The position numbers and the translations under genes are program-made. The notes beneath the pieces were generated by a model, which saw only the letters and a program-made list of their open reading frames with translations, was not told the DNA's origin and ran no database searches. From Flavobacterium sp. (GTDB lineage: Bacteria > Bacteroidota > Bacteroidia > Flavobacteriales > Flavobacteriaceae), in contig SXQR01000098.1 in assembly GCA_005792865.1 (NCBI GenBank), positions 1 to 6,195 of the forward strand: a stretch of 6,195 nucleotides of DNA. The letters are read 5' to 3'. Every line of letters starts with the position of its first letter. Position 1 is the stretch's first letter. Shown piece after piece: positions 1-6,142 of this stretch.

Positions 1-582
1 CCACATGGCGGGACGGACCCATAACGGCTTGTCTTCCCTTTCTCGACGGATAAAAAAAGCGACGGCGGCATAAACCGAAACATGGATGGCGTTCAGGTCA
101 AGCGTGACCAGTTCGTGGTAGAAAAAAACATTGGGGTTTCCCGTGAGCACAAACCGCACAACCGCCGACAGCAGCCAGTAAAGCGCAAATACCGCCATCG
201 CCGTCGCAAAGGAACGCAGGATGTGGTTGCGCTCGCGGGAATCGAACAGCGGGGCGAAGACAAAGACCAGCGGGATGAGCAAAAGCGGGATTTCCTTGAC
301 GATCGCCTGTGAGGTCGCGCCCTGATCGATGGTCCAAAGCAGCGAGAGTGCCATCAGCAGCCAAAAAGCTATCGGCAATAAAAGCGCAAGGTCAGGTTTG
401 AAGGAGAGCTTTTTGTACTGGAAGAGCGTGGCAGCGGCCAACAACCCAAGCGAGATGCTTCCGGCCGCATATCCAAGCGGGATCGCAACCAATACTAACA
501 ATACGAAAAAGCCCAGCGGATGCGGGTTACTTTGCCTGATTTTCGCGATGGCACCGCTCCAGGAGCGCAAGGTATTCGCCAT
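1..582 (-). CDS. O-antigen ligase/polymerase-like membrane protein, 3' end outside the window
   Basis: The reading frame is open for 194 codons from the ATG at 582 to the window edge, with no stop, so the gene is cut by the window and its C-terminal part is missing. The visible protein is very hydrophobic, with likely membrane segments near residues 23-40, 42-55, 66-83, 98-112, 122-143 and 160-178. The stretch LLWTIDQGATSQAIVKEIP (about 81-99), followed by a proline-rich hydrophobic helix, and FFYHELVTLDLNAIHVSV (about 153-170) resemble O-antigen ligase family proteins of flavobacteria. That family (Wzy_C/WaaL superfamily) joins or transfers undecaprenyl-linked glycans on the periplasmic face; the catalytic loop should lie in the missing part. 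The start overlaps the upstream glycosyltransferase gene by 56 nt; it is the only ATG before the first membrane segment and has a purine-rich GGGAAAAG a few bases ahead. Family membership is fairly secure. Ligase versus polymerase cannot be decided from this fragment. Confidence 0.82.
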   Translation of the reverse strand, partial: MANTLRSWSGAIAKIRQSNPHPLGFFVLLVLVAIPLGYAAGSISLGLLAAATLFQYKKLSFKPDLALLLPIAFWLLMALSLLWTIDQGATSQAIVKEIPLLLIPLVFVFAPLFDSRERNHILRSFATAMAVFALYWLLSAVVRFVLTGNPNVFFYHELVTLDLNAIHVSVYAAVAFFIRREREDKPLWVRPAMW

Positions 583-1630
583 TGATCTTTTCCCAGTTGA
601 AATCGTTCACGATCGCACTGTAATTGGCGGCGACCTTTGGCAAGTTATCACTTTTTTTGACAGATGACAGCAGGTTTTTCACATCGGCAGGACCAGAAAA
701 ATAAAACGCATTTTCACCCAGGATGCCCTTGTTGAAATCGTTGTCATGCGCCGCGACAAGCGCCTGCGAACCCATGGCCTCCAACAGCGAAGGGTTGGTT
801 CCGCCCACCGAATGCCCGTGGAAATACAGGTTGGAGTAATACCGCAGGCTATTAAGATGTTCGAGGTTGTACAGAGGACCGATGAATCGGATGTGGGCAT
901 GCGCCTTGTATTTCGAGGTCAGGTAATCGCCGTATTTGGTCGTGTGTTTCCCGATAACGAGGATCGTCCTTTTCTCCGGGCTTGCCGCCACGCCTTCGAG
1001 GACCATGTCCAGGTTATTCTCGGGCTCGAAACGCGCCATGATCATGTCGTAGGCATACTGCGTGACATTGTATTTCCCAAGGATTTCGGCATCCGGATCG
1101 TTGAATGGATGCGCGCCGTAGGCAATGTAGGTCGAGTCCTTGCCGTACCGCTTTTTGAGGAACTTTTGGATGCCCAATGAGTCGGAGACAAGGCAATCGC
1201 TGCTCATCGCTGCAAGCCTTTCGGCAAACCGGAGGAACTGGCGCACCGGCCGGGAATACTTGGTGCGCTTCCACTCCAGGCCGTCCATGTTGGTGACGAT
1301 ATAGGATTTCTTCGGAAGCAGGAAAAACCAGATCGAATTGCTCGTGTAACCCAGTTGCAGGATGACGTCGAACCGGCGTTTGCGCGAGTCCATGATGCAA
1401 TTGAAATCATAGATGAATTGCCCGAATGTCCCCATTTTGTGCTCGGGGTCGTTGCAATGGATGATGTTTACGCCGTGAAAAGTCTTTTCCTGGTACGGAT
1501 GGTCGTGTGAGTTGTAAACATAGACCTCGTGGCCCTTTTGTGCAAGGTACACTGAAAAGAATTCGGCGAACTGCTCAAAACCGCCGTAATGGTTGGGGAC
1601 GCCGCGGGTGCCGAGGATGGCAATCTTCAT
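527..1630 (-). CDS. DUF1972-type glycosyltransferase (GT-B fold, possible rhamnosyltransferase)
   Basis: This 367-residue cytoplasmic protein probably adds one sugar to the lipid-linked repeat unit. The N-terminus, MKIAILGTRGVPNHYGGFEQ with FAE following, is the hallmark of the DUF1972 domain found on rhamnosyltransferase-like enzymes (for example the WchF/Cps2T group of streptococcal capsule loci). The C-terminal GT1/GT4-like domain contains HGHSVGGTNPSLLEAMG at about 271-287, with Glu284 as the likely nucleotide-sugar contact. The first Glu of the usual E-x7-E pair is a Gly here, which I recall as normal for this subfamily. Other conserved-looking parts are NMDGLEWKR (114-122) and MARFEPENN (198-206). 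The frame is open upstream to a TTG at 1651, but the ATG at 1630 gives the canonical N-terminus and is preferred. The gene follows the family 4 transferase gene after 36 bp and overlaps the next gene by 56 nt. Sugar donor and linkage are not determined; rhamnose is only a family-based guess. Confidence 0.9.
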   Translation of the reverse strand: MKIAILGTRGVPNHYGGFEQFAEFFSVYLAQKGHEVYVYNSHDHPYQEKTFHGVNIIHCNDPEHKMGTFGQFIYDFNCIMDSRKRRFDVILQLGYTSNSIWFFLLPKKSYIVTNMDGLEWKRTKYSRPVRQFLRFAERLAAMSSDCLVSDSLGIQKFLKKRYGKDSTYIAYGAHPFNDPDAEILGKYNVTQYAYDMIMARFEPENNLDMVLEGVAASPEKRTILVIGKHTTKYGDYLTSKYKAHAHIRFIGPLYNLEHLNSLRYYSNLYFHGHSVGGTNPSLLEAMGSQALVAAHDNDFNKGILGENAFYFSGPADVKNLLSSVKKSDNLPKVAANYSAIVNDFNWEKINGEYLALLERCHRENQAK

Positions 1631-1647
1631 AGTCAAGTCTAATGGCG

Positions 1648-1666
1648 GCAAAAATAACTTTTTTGC
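1648..1666 (-). promoter_or_regulatory. Inverted repeat with -7-like box in the 36-bp gap before the DUF1972 glycosyltransferase
   Basis: On the minus strand GCAAAAA and TTTTTGC form a perfect 7-bp inverted repeat around a 5-base loop (AGTTA). It begins on the base after the TGA stop of the upstream gene. The right arm overlaps TATTTTTG (1649-1656), which matches the Bacteroidota -7 consensus TAnnTTTG and lies 18 bases before the ATG at 1630. No TTG sits 17-23 bases further upstream; the nearest is only 11 away. It is therefore at best a weak internal promoter, or an AT-rich hairpin in the operon mRNA. The stem has only two G-C pairs and is unlikely to be an efficient terminator. Confidence 0.3.
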
Positions 1667-2848
1667 TCAAACCTGACGCGCCGATTCAGTGATTTCCTCA
1701 AATACCGTCTCGAATTGATCGACGTGGTTGCGAAGCGAAAAAACGGTGGACGCGCGTTCCTTGCCAAGTGCGCCAAAACGGGAGCGCAACTGCGAATCGT
1801 CCAGCAATTTTCGCAGTGCCGACGCAAGCGCCTCGTCATTTCCCGGTTCGAAAAGAAACCCTGTTTGTCCATCCAGCACGATCTCGGTCAAACCTCCGTG
1901 ATTGGCAGCGACGACTGGTTTGCCGGCCAGCATCGCTTCGATAGCCACCATGCCGAAAGGTTCGGGTTCGGTGGAAGGTACGACCGCAATGTCCAGCGCA
2001 TCCCAAAATTTCCAGATGTCCTGGCGGAATGGGATTATGGTCACGCGATCGGCAAGCCCAAACTTTCCGATATTCTGCTTTAGTTCATCCACAAAAAATT
2101 CCTGGTTGGGAGGCGCGGATCCCAGATAAACCAGTTTTGCTTCGGGATAATCGTTGGCAATCTTCGCAAATGCGCGAAGCAAAAGCTGCTGGCCCTTCCA
2201 ACTGTTGATGCGGCCCACAAGCCCAATTACGGGCTGCTTATAGGCGTTGAAAAATTCCCTTCGGACAGCGGCGATTTCTTCAGGGGTGTGCATCGGTTTT
2301 TCGGCCGGATCGAGGCCGTTCCAGATAAATGCCGATTTTTTCGCGATCACAGGTTCGCCATCTGCCCAAAAATTCATCGTCTCGCGCGAATCGTAAATGA
2401 CCTTGTCGTTAGCTTTTCGGGACAGTAAAAACTTGAAGCCCTTGTTGAAAAGCGCGGGCCTGGCGATGATTTCCTGCACGTGCCAAAGATGGCGGATCTT
2501 TCTTTTTGATGCCCAGATAAACCCAATCAGTGCCGCCAGCGTATGCGAATAGACAAGGCTGAAATTATGCTCTCGGTGAAGCGCGTCCAGCATGTCCATG
2601 CCTTTTTTGTATTCGCCGGCAAACTTCGCGAGGTTCCCGGGCGTAAACATTTTTCGGTAAAGTTTGAGCACCGGCGCAATCACCACCTTGATCCCGTTCT
2701 TTTCAAATTCAACCTTGAGCGGCCCCTCGAAAGGCAGCATGACAACGGGGAAATATTTGGTCTTGTCCATCTGTGAGATGAACATCAGGATGGTCTTGTC
2801 TGAACCGTACAATTCTGCCGACTGGTGTATAAACAATATGCTTTTCAT
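1667..2848 (-). CDS. Glycosyltransferase family 4 (GT-B, retaining type)
   Basis: The 393-residue product is a soluble or membrane-associated glycosyltransferase that would transfer a sugar from a nucleotide donor to the growing lipid-linked oligosaccharide. The N-terminal acceptor domain opens with MKSILFIHQSAELYGSDKTI, which carries the glycine-containing loop typical of GT-B enzymes. The C-terminal donor-binding domain starts near residue 205 with VIGLVGRINSWKGQQLLL, where Arg213 and Lys218 are the usual phosphate-contacting residues. The E-x7-E motif is intact in EPEPFGMVAIEAMLAGKP (Glu296 and Glu304), followed by NHGGLTEIV and GQTGFLF. The length is typical for the family. The ATG overlaps the TGA of the polymerase gene in an ATGA arrangement (4 nt), which implies translational coupling. 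The family is clear. Sugar donor and acceptor cannot be read from the sequence. Confidence 0.93.
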   Translation of the reverse strand: MKSILFIHQSAELYGSDKTILMFISQMDKTKYFPVVMLPFEGPLKVEFEKNGIKVVIAPVLKLYRKMFTPGNLAKFAGEYKKGMDMLDALHREHNFSLVYSHTLAALIGFIWASKRKIRHLWHVQEIIARPALFNKGFKFLLSRKANDKVIYDSRETMNFWADGEPVIAKKSAFIWNGLDPAEKPMHTPEEIAAVRREFFNAYKQPVIGLVGRINSWKGQQLLLRAFAKIANDYPEAKLVYLGSAPPNQEFFVDELKQNIGKFGLADRVTIIPFRQDIWKFWDALDIAVVPSTEPEPFGMVAIEAMLAGKPVVAANHGGLTEIVLDGQTGFLFEPGNDEALASALRKLLDDSQLRSRFGALGKERASTVFSLRNHVDQFETVFEEITESARQV

Positions 2849-4086
2849 GCGTGGAGCTTATTTAGCCGTTCGCGGTAGGCAAAGAGAAAGCCCACGAGAA
2901 GGGTTTTGGTGTCAAAAAGGTTGTAGAAACCGAGGAATACCCAGTTTGATATGATCAGGAAGAAACCCGTGCCGTAAAGGAGCAGGTTGATTTCGGACAC
3001 GACCGGATCTCTTGAAATCCTTTTTTTCCAAAAGAAGGCAATGGTCAAAAAGTACACGAACAGCCCCAAAAGCCCCGATTTTAGGAAGACCGTCATAAAT
3101 CCGTTGTGCAGAAAGGGAATGTACCGCATCATGCTGGTTTGCAGCCACACCTCGCGCTTCAGGTCGATTTTGGAGCCGAGGCCCTCACCAAAAATTACGG
3201 CCGCCGTTCCCTTGTTTGATACCTGACGGATGGTCAGGATATTTTCATAGGACCGGTAATTGTCGTTGAAATCCACCCAATCCTCAGCGTTGACCTTGCT
3301 CTTGAATGGCTCCATGGGCGCGACCTTGATCTTGTAGAAAAAGGCCTCCAGCCCCTTTGCGCCCCTCCTTGGGTTTGAATTGTAAATAATGGTATAGCCG
3401 ATGACCGAGAGGGCCACTACACTGGCCATCACCGCAAGCGATCTCGTTGTAAGGCGCAGGTAGCCCTTCATGGCCAGGTACAGGATGATGAACTGGATGA
3501 AATTGGTCCTGGCCAGATACAGGAAAGCCGATACGCCAATGAGTATCAAAAGCAGTTTTGCCCGCTTTTGTGAAATGTCAATATTGAAACGCTCACGAAA
3601 GATCAGCAGGATCAGGGCATAAATTTCGTAATCACTGAAGTATCCCCCAAATTGCCTGAGATCATTAATGTTGCGGACATTAAGGAAAATGAAGGCGTGC
3701 ATGATGACCAGCAAGTGCGCTACTGCAATGAAACCGCCAACATTTACCAGTGTGTTCATCGGGTTTCGCAGATGCGGCTTGCACAGTTGGTACCCTGCCC
3801 ACAGGCCCAGTATGGGCTTGAGGAGATAGGTGATGTCCTTGACAAAATCGTAGGTCTTGACATCGGCCTGCTTGAAGATGCCCACAAGAGTCGCGATGAG
3901 CAGGATCAGGGCGAAATACCCCACATAACCCAGAAAGGTAAAGGAGTATTTTCGGCGAAGTGTCATCAGGATGGCAAATGACCACAATGCAAAAGTTGCC
4001 TCGTAATAGTTGATGTACGGAAGCCCGACGCACAGCGCAAAAAGAACGGTATACCAGGTTTCTTTCCTGCTTTGGGCCTCTGCCAT
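2845..4086 (-). CDS. Wzy-like polysaccharide polymerase (O-antigen polymerase/ligase superfamily)
   Basis: This 413-residue polytopic membrane protein is a candidate for the enzyme that joins undecaprenyl-linked repeat units at the periplasmic face. I count roughly 10-12 hydrophobic segments, including about 12-42, 51-71, 113-137, 153-164, 177-208, 216-235, 330-352, 366-388 and 393-405. Between about 236 and 325 lies a long polar loop with many charged residues, as expected for the large periplasmic loop of Wzy and WaaL proteins. It ends in FGEGLGSKIDL (299-309) and PFLHNGFMTVFLKSGLLGL (324-342); the G-x-G-x-G then HN-x(n)-G-L-x-G order is the usual signature of the superfamily C-terminal part. 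The ATG shares one base with the TAA of the acyltransferase gene, and the end overlaps the next gene by 4 nt, so all three are probably co-translated. A WaaL-like ligase role is the main alternative; the place between flippase and transferase genes favours Wzy. Confidence 0.82.
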   Translation of the reverse strand: MAEAQSRKETWYTVLFALCVGLPYINYYEATFALWSFAILMTLRRKYSFTFLGYVGYFALILLIATLVGIFKQADVKTYDFVKDITYLLKPILGLWAGYQLCKPHLRNPMNTLVNVGGFIAVAHLLVIMHAFIFLNVRNINDLRQFGGYFSDYEIYALILLIFRERFNIDISQKRAKLLLILIGVSAFLYLARTNFIQFIILYLAMKGYLRLTTRSLAVMASVVALSVIGYTIIYNSNPRRGAKGLEAFFYKIKVAPMEPFKSKVNAEDWVDFNDNYRSYENILTIRQVSNKGTAAVIFGEGLGSKIDLKREVWLQTSMMRYIPFLHNGFMTVFLKSGLLGLFVYFLTIAFFWKKRISRDPVVSEINLLLYGTGFFLIISNWVFLGFYNLFDTKTLLVGFLFAYRERLNKLHA

Positions 4087-4763
4087 TAGCCGATGGTTTT
4101 AAGGATTCGGGCCGGAACACCGCCAATGACCGAGTGATCGGGAAAACTTCCGTTGACTACGGCACCGGCGGCGACCACGCAGTGGTTTCCCACCTCGCAT
4201 CCGTCCAAGAAGGTCACCTTGGCGCCAACCCAAACGTTGTTTCCGATCTTTATCCCCCGATTGGTTACGCCTTGCTCACGGATAAGCCTTGAGGAGTCGG
4301 CAAAATTGTGATTTTCAGAATGAAAGCTCACATACGACCCCATGATGACATCGTTCCCGATCTCAATCCCGCCCGGCGCGCCAAAGTGCGTAAAATCCCC
4401 CACGGCCGAATGGTTACCCATTTTGAGTCCTTTGCCAAAAGTGGCCAGGTGGCTGGTCGAAAGCAAATTGGAATACGCACCGATCTTGACGCAATCGCCC
4501 AGGACGATCTTTTCGCTCGCATAGCCATCAAGCCTGGTGTGGTGTTCAATGGTAACGTTCCTCCCAAAAGAAATGTTGCTGCGGTTGAGTAACTGGCAGG
4601 ATGAACCCAAATAGACCTTTTGGCCGGTGCGCAATATCCCGCGCACAAGCATGACAATCCTGGTAAAGATGGTGCGGTAGAGCAGGCTGGTGGGTATCCG
4701 TGGGTCAATCGTATAGGTTTTCCCCGATTTATGCAATAATTTTTGGATCAGCGCTCTTGTCAT
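4086..4763 (-). CDS. Hexapeptide-repeat O-acyltransferase (WcaF/maltose acetyltransferase type)
   Basis: The 225-residue protein belongs to the left-handed beta-helix acyltransferases, which move an acetyl or other acyl group from acyl-CoA to a sugar hydroxyl. After a basic N-terminal helical region (1-45), imperfect hexapeptide turns run from about 50 to 205, seen in repeats such as ISFGRNV, IVLGDCV, LKMGNHS, IEIGNDV and IKIGNNV. The segment FHSENHNF (147-154) holds the probable catalytic histidine (His148 or His152). The ending, VWVGAKVTFLDGCEVGNHCV then AAGAVV and GGVPARILK, is the classic C-terminus of this family. Active protein should be a trimer in the cytoplasm. The start is the ATG at 4763, 34 bp past the flippase stop, behind its own candidate promoter. 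Its place within a transport and polymerisation cluster suggests that it decorates the repeat unit. Acetyl is the likeliest acyl group, but the acceptor sugar is unknown. Confidence 0.92.
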   Translation of the reverse strand: MTRALIQKLLHKSGKTYTIDPRIPTSLLYRTIFTRIVMLVRGILRTGQKVYLGSSCQLLNRSNISFGRNVTIEHHTRLDGYASEKIVLGDCVKIGAYSNLLSTSHLATFGKGLKMGNHSAVGDFTHFGAPGGIEIGNDVIMGSYVSFHSENHNFADSSRLIREQGVTNRGIKIGNNVWVGAKVTFLDGCEVGNHCVVAAGAVVNGSFPDHSVIGGVPARILKTIG

Positions 4764-4797
4764 AGGTATCCGGACTCAACGGGCCAAAAATACCTAT
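4762..4797 (-). repeat. Inverted repeat spanning the flippase-acyltransferase gap and covering the start codon
   Basis: On the minus strand ATAGGTAT (4790-4797) directly follows the flippase TAA, and its perfect complement ATACCTAT (4762-4769) ends on the first two bases of the acyltransferase ATG. The arms are separated by 20 bases; two G-U pairs could extend the stem inward. In a read-through transcript from the flippase gene this hairpin would partly hide the acyltransferase start codon. A transcript starting at the internal promoter would lack the first arm. Confidence 0.45.
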
Positions 4798-4815
4798 TTA
4801 CTTCGACCATTCCAA
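4785..4815 (-). promoter_or_regulatory. Candidate Bacteroidota-type promoter for the acyltransferase and downstream genes
   Basis: TATTTTTG (4785-4792) fits the -7 consensus TAnnTTTG of the Bacteroidota housekeeping sigma factor exactly. A TTG (4813-4815) lies 20 bases upstream, within the 17-23 spacing described for Flavobacterium. The -33 element falls inside the last codons of the flippase gene. Transcription would start near 4778-4781 and give a leader of roughly 16-18 bases. It could drive acyltransferase, polymerase and both glycosyltransferase genes independently of the flippase. The call rests on motif and spacing only. Confidence 0.45.
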
Positions 4816-6063
4816 TAATTTGTCCCTAATGGCCAAATAGAACAAGGCTACAGTGAGGGCTTCGGCCAGGATGATGGCATAGATGACACCGGAGACGCCG
4901 CGCAAGGGCAGCATCCAGAAAATCAAGGCGAGGTTGCAAAGCACGACCCACATCGTGATCCGTGTGTAGCGCATTTCGCGGCCGGCGCCAAGCACGAGTT
5001 GTTTGAGGGGTACCGAAATTCCCATGAGAAGCGGGATGATGACAGCTGTTCGCAGAAGTTGTGAAATCGTGACTGCATGGGACGGATCAAAATAGGAAAC
5101 CACGTCATGGGAAAAAAGCCAGATTCCCGACATCGACAGCAAAAGAAATGCGAGGTTGGCCCCGTTTGAGGCAAGCCAATACTTTATTCCCCTTGCGGGA
5201 TTTTGATCAAGCAAATAGCAAACGCGGGTGAATGCAAAATTGAAAAACAGCAGGATGTAGGTCTTGAAGACCACGATGACCTGATCCACCACGCGATACT
5301 GGCCGGCCATGACGTCACTGCCAAGCAATCCAATGATCACGATGGGCGAATACATTTGTGCCGAAAGGAATACCTGCGAATAGAAAATGGGAAAGCCGTC
5401 GGTGAAATATCGCTTGATGTCGGCCTTTGCCACGCCTCGAAAGGAAAACGAATACTGTCTCACGATAGCTAAAAAACTCATTGAGTATGCCATGAGCATC
5501 CCGCTGCCCCAAATCAGGTTAGGCCAGATATAGTCTTCGGGTTCCGATATAAAAATAAAAACACCGCCCAGGTAAATGAATTTTGAAACGACATTGGCAA
5601 AAGTGATCTGCGTAAAATTCTCGACCCCCTGAAGAAACCAGGAAGGATTGACCAACTGTCCCGCCAGAACGGACAGGCTTAGGACAAAAAGAGTGGATTC
5701 CGACCTGAAAAACGGGACAATCAAAAAAAGAACGGTTGCAACGGCGGAGACAATTAAGAACAATGCGAGCCTCGCGGCATACGCAACCGCAAAAACCCTT
5801 TCGAGCGCCTGCCTGTCATGCCGTGCGATCGAGACATTCTTCACCCCGACGATATCGGAACCGTAATCGACAAAAACGATGAGGAAAAACATCAGCGCCA
5901 TCGCGAGCGAAGCTTTTCCATAGCCGGTGATTCCGCACACTGAGATCAGGTAGGGCGCCACGATGAGCGGCGTCACGAGATTGAAGAACTGCCCGATCCC
6001 GTAAACCCCGAAATTTCGGAGTTGGGCATTGCTTTTAAGGAAGAGGAGTCCGCGTTTGATCAT
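4798..6063 (-). CDS. Wzx-type polysaccharide flippase (MATE/MVF superfamily)
   Basis: The 421-residue integral membrane protein should move the undecaprenyl-pyrophosphate-linked repeat unit from the cytoplasmic to the periplasmic face of the inner membrane. It has the length and about 12-segment layout of the Polysacc_synt (RfbX/Wzx) family. Diagnostic parts are the N-terminal NFGVYGIGQFFNLVTPLIVA (17-36), the VDYGSD-x-VGVKNVSIAR region (65-81) and NPSWFLQGVENF (139-150), the P-x-W-F-x-Q-G-x-E motif at the end of the fourth segment. Basic residues in the N-terminal tail and in cytoplasmic loops such as VRQYSFSFRGVAKADIKRY (201-219) agree with the positive-inside rule. An in-frame TAG lies only six bases upstream of the ATG at 6063, so that ATG is the first possible start. 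It follows a strong terminator by about 15 bp, so it appears to be the first gene of the transcription unit. A lipid II flippase role is much less likely in this context. Substrate specificity cannot be predicted. Confidence 0.94.
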   Translation of the reverse strand: MIKRGLLFLKSNAQLRNFGVYGIGQFFNLVTPLIVAPYLISVCGITGYGKASLAMALMFFLIVFVDYGSDIVGVKNVSIARHDRQALERVFAVAYAARLALFLIVSAVATVLFLIVPFFRSESTLFVLSLSVLAGQLVNPSWFLQGVENFTQITFANVVSKFIYLGGVFIFISEPEDYIWPNLIWGSGMLMAYSMSFLAIVRQYSFSFRGVAKADIKRYFTDGFPIFYSQVFLSAQMYSPIVIIGLLGSDVMAGQYRVVDQVIVVFKTYILLFFNFAFTRVCYLLDQNPARGIKYWLASNGANLAFLLLSMSGIWLFSHDVVSYFDPSHAVTISQLLRTAVIIPLLMGISVPLKQLVLGAGREMRYTRITMWVVLCNLALIFWMLPLRGVSGVIYAIILAEALTVALFYLAIRDKLLEWSK

Positions 6064-6078
6064 GGATGGCTAAGATGC

Positions 6079-6110
6079 AAAAAAAGCCGCAATCTGGAAG
6101 ATGCGGCTTT
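6079..6110 (-). terminator. Rho-independent terminator of the upstream gene
   Basis: On the minus strand AAAGCCGC and GCGGCTTT form the outer 8-bp stem. ATCT and AGAT extend it by four pairs around a TCC loop, with one bulged T. A run of seven T follows, partly shared with the stem. It lies 33 bases after the TAA at 6143 and ends 15 bases before the flippase ATG. On the plus strand the stem is followed by only three T, so it should work mainly for minus-strand transcripts. Confidence 0.85.
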
Positions 6111-6142
6111 GTAATGGTTATCCACTGGAAGAATTCAAGGTC

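Noticed and set aside
276..284. Missing first Glu of the E-x7-E motif in the DUF1972 glycosyltransferase, taken as a sign of inactivation (residue numbers of the protein encoded at 527-1630)
   Set aside because: The SVGGTNPSLLEAMG form is, as far as I recall, the usual one for this subfamily, and the rest of the protein is intact.
98..364. Minus-strand open frame of 88 codons in another frame
   Set aside because: It lies inside the ligase-like gene in a different frame. The membrane protein in the frame starting at 582 has hydrophobic pattern and family resemblance, while this one is low-complexity and rich in Ala, Arg and His.
329..667. Plus-strand open frame of 112 codons
   Set aside because: It is antisense to the ligase-like gene and the end of the glycosyltransferase gene, with no family-like motifs.
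746..1180. Plus-strand open frame of 144 codons
   Set aside because: It lies wholly antisense to the well-supported DUF1972 glycosyltransferase gene, and its product is rich in Arg and His with no recognisable domain, as expected for an antisense shadow.
1014..1400. Minus-strand open frame of 128 codons
   Set aside because: It is a shifted-frame shadow of the DUF1972 glycosyltransferase gene, whose own frame is continuous and motif-rich here; no frameshift is needed.
6078..6085. TTTTTTTG as a normal -7 promoter box for the flippase
   Set aside because: It lacks the conserved A of TAnnTTTG and has no TTG 17-23 bases upstream, so I do not list it as a promoter and mention it only as a possibility in a finding.
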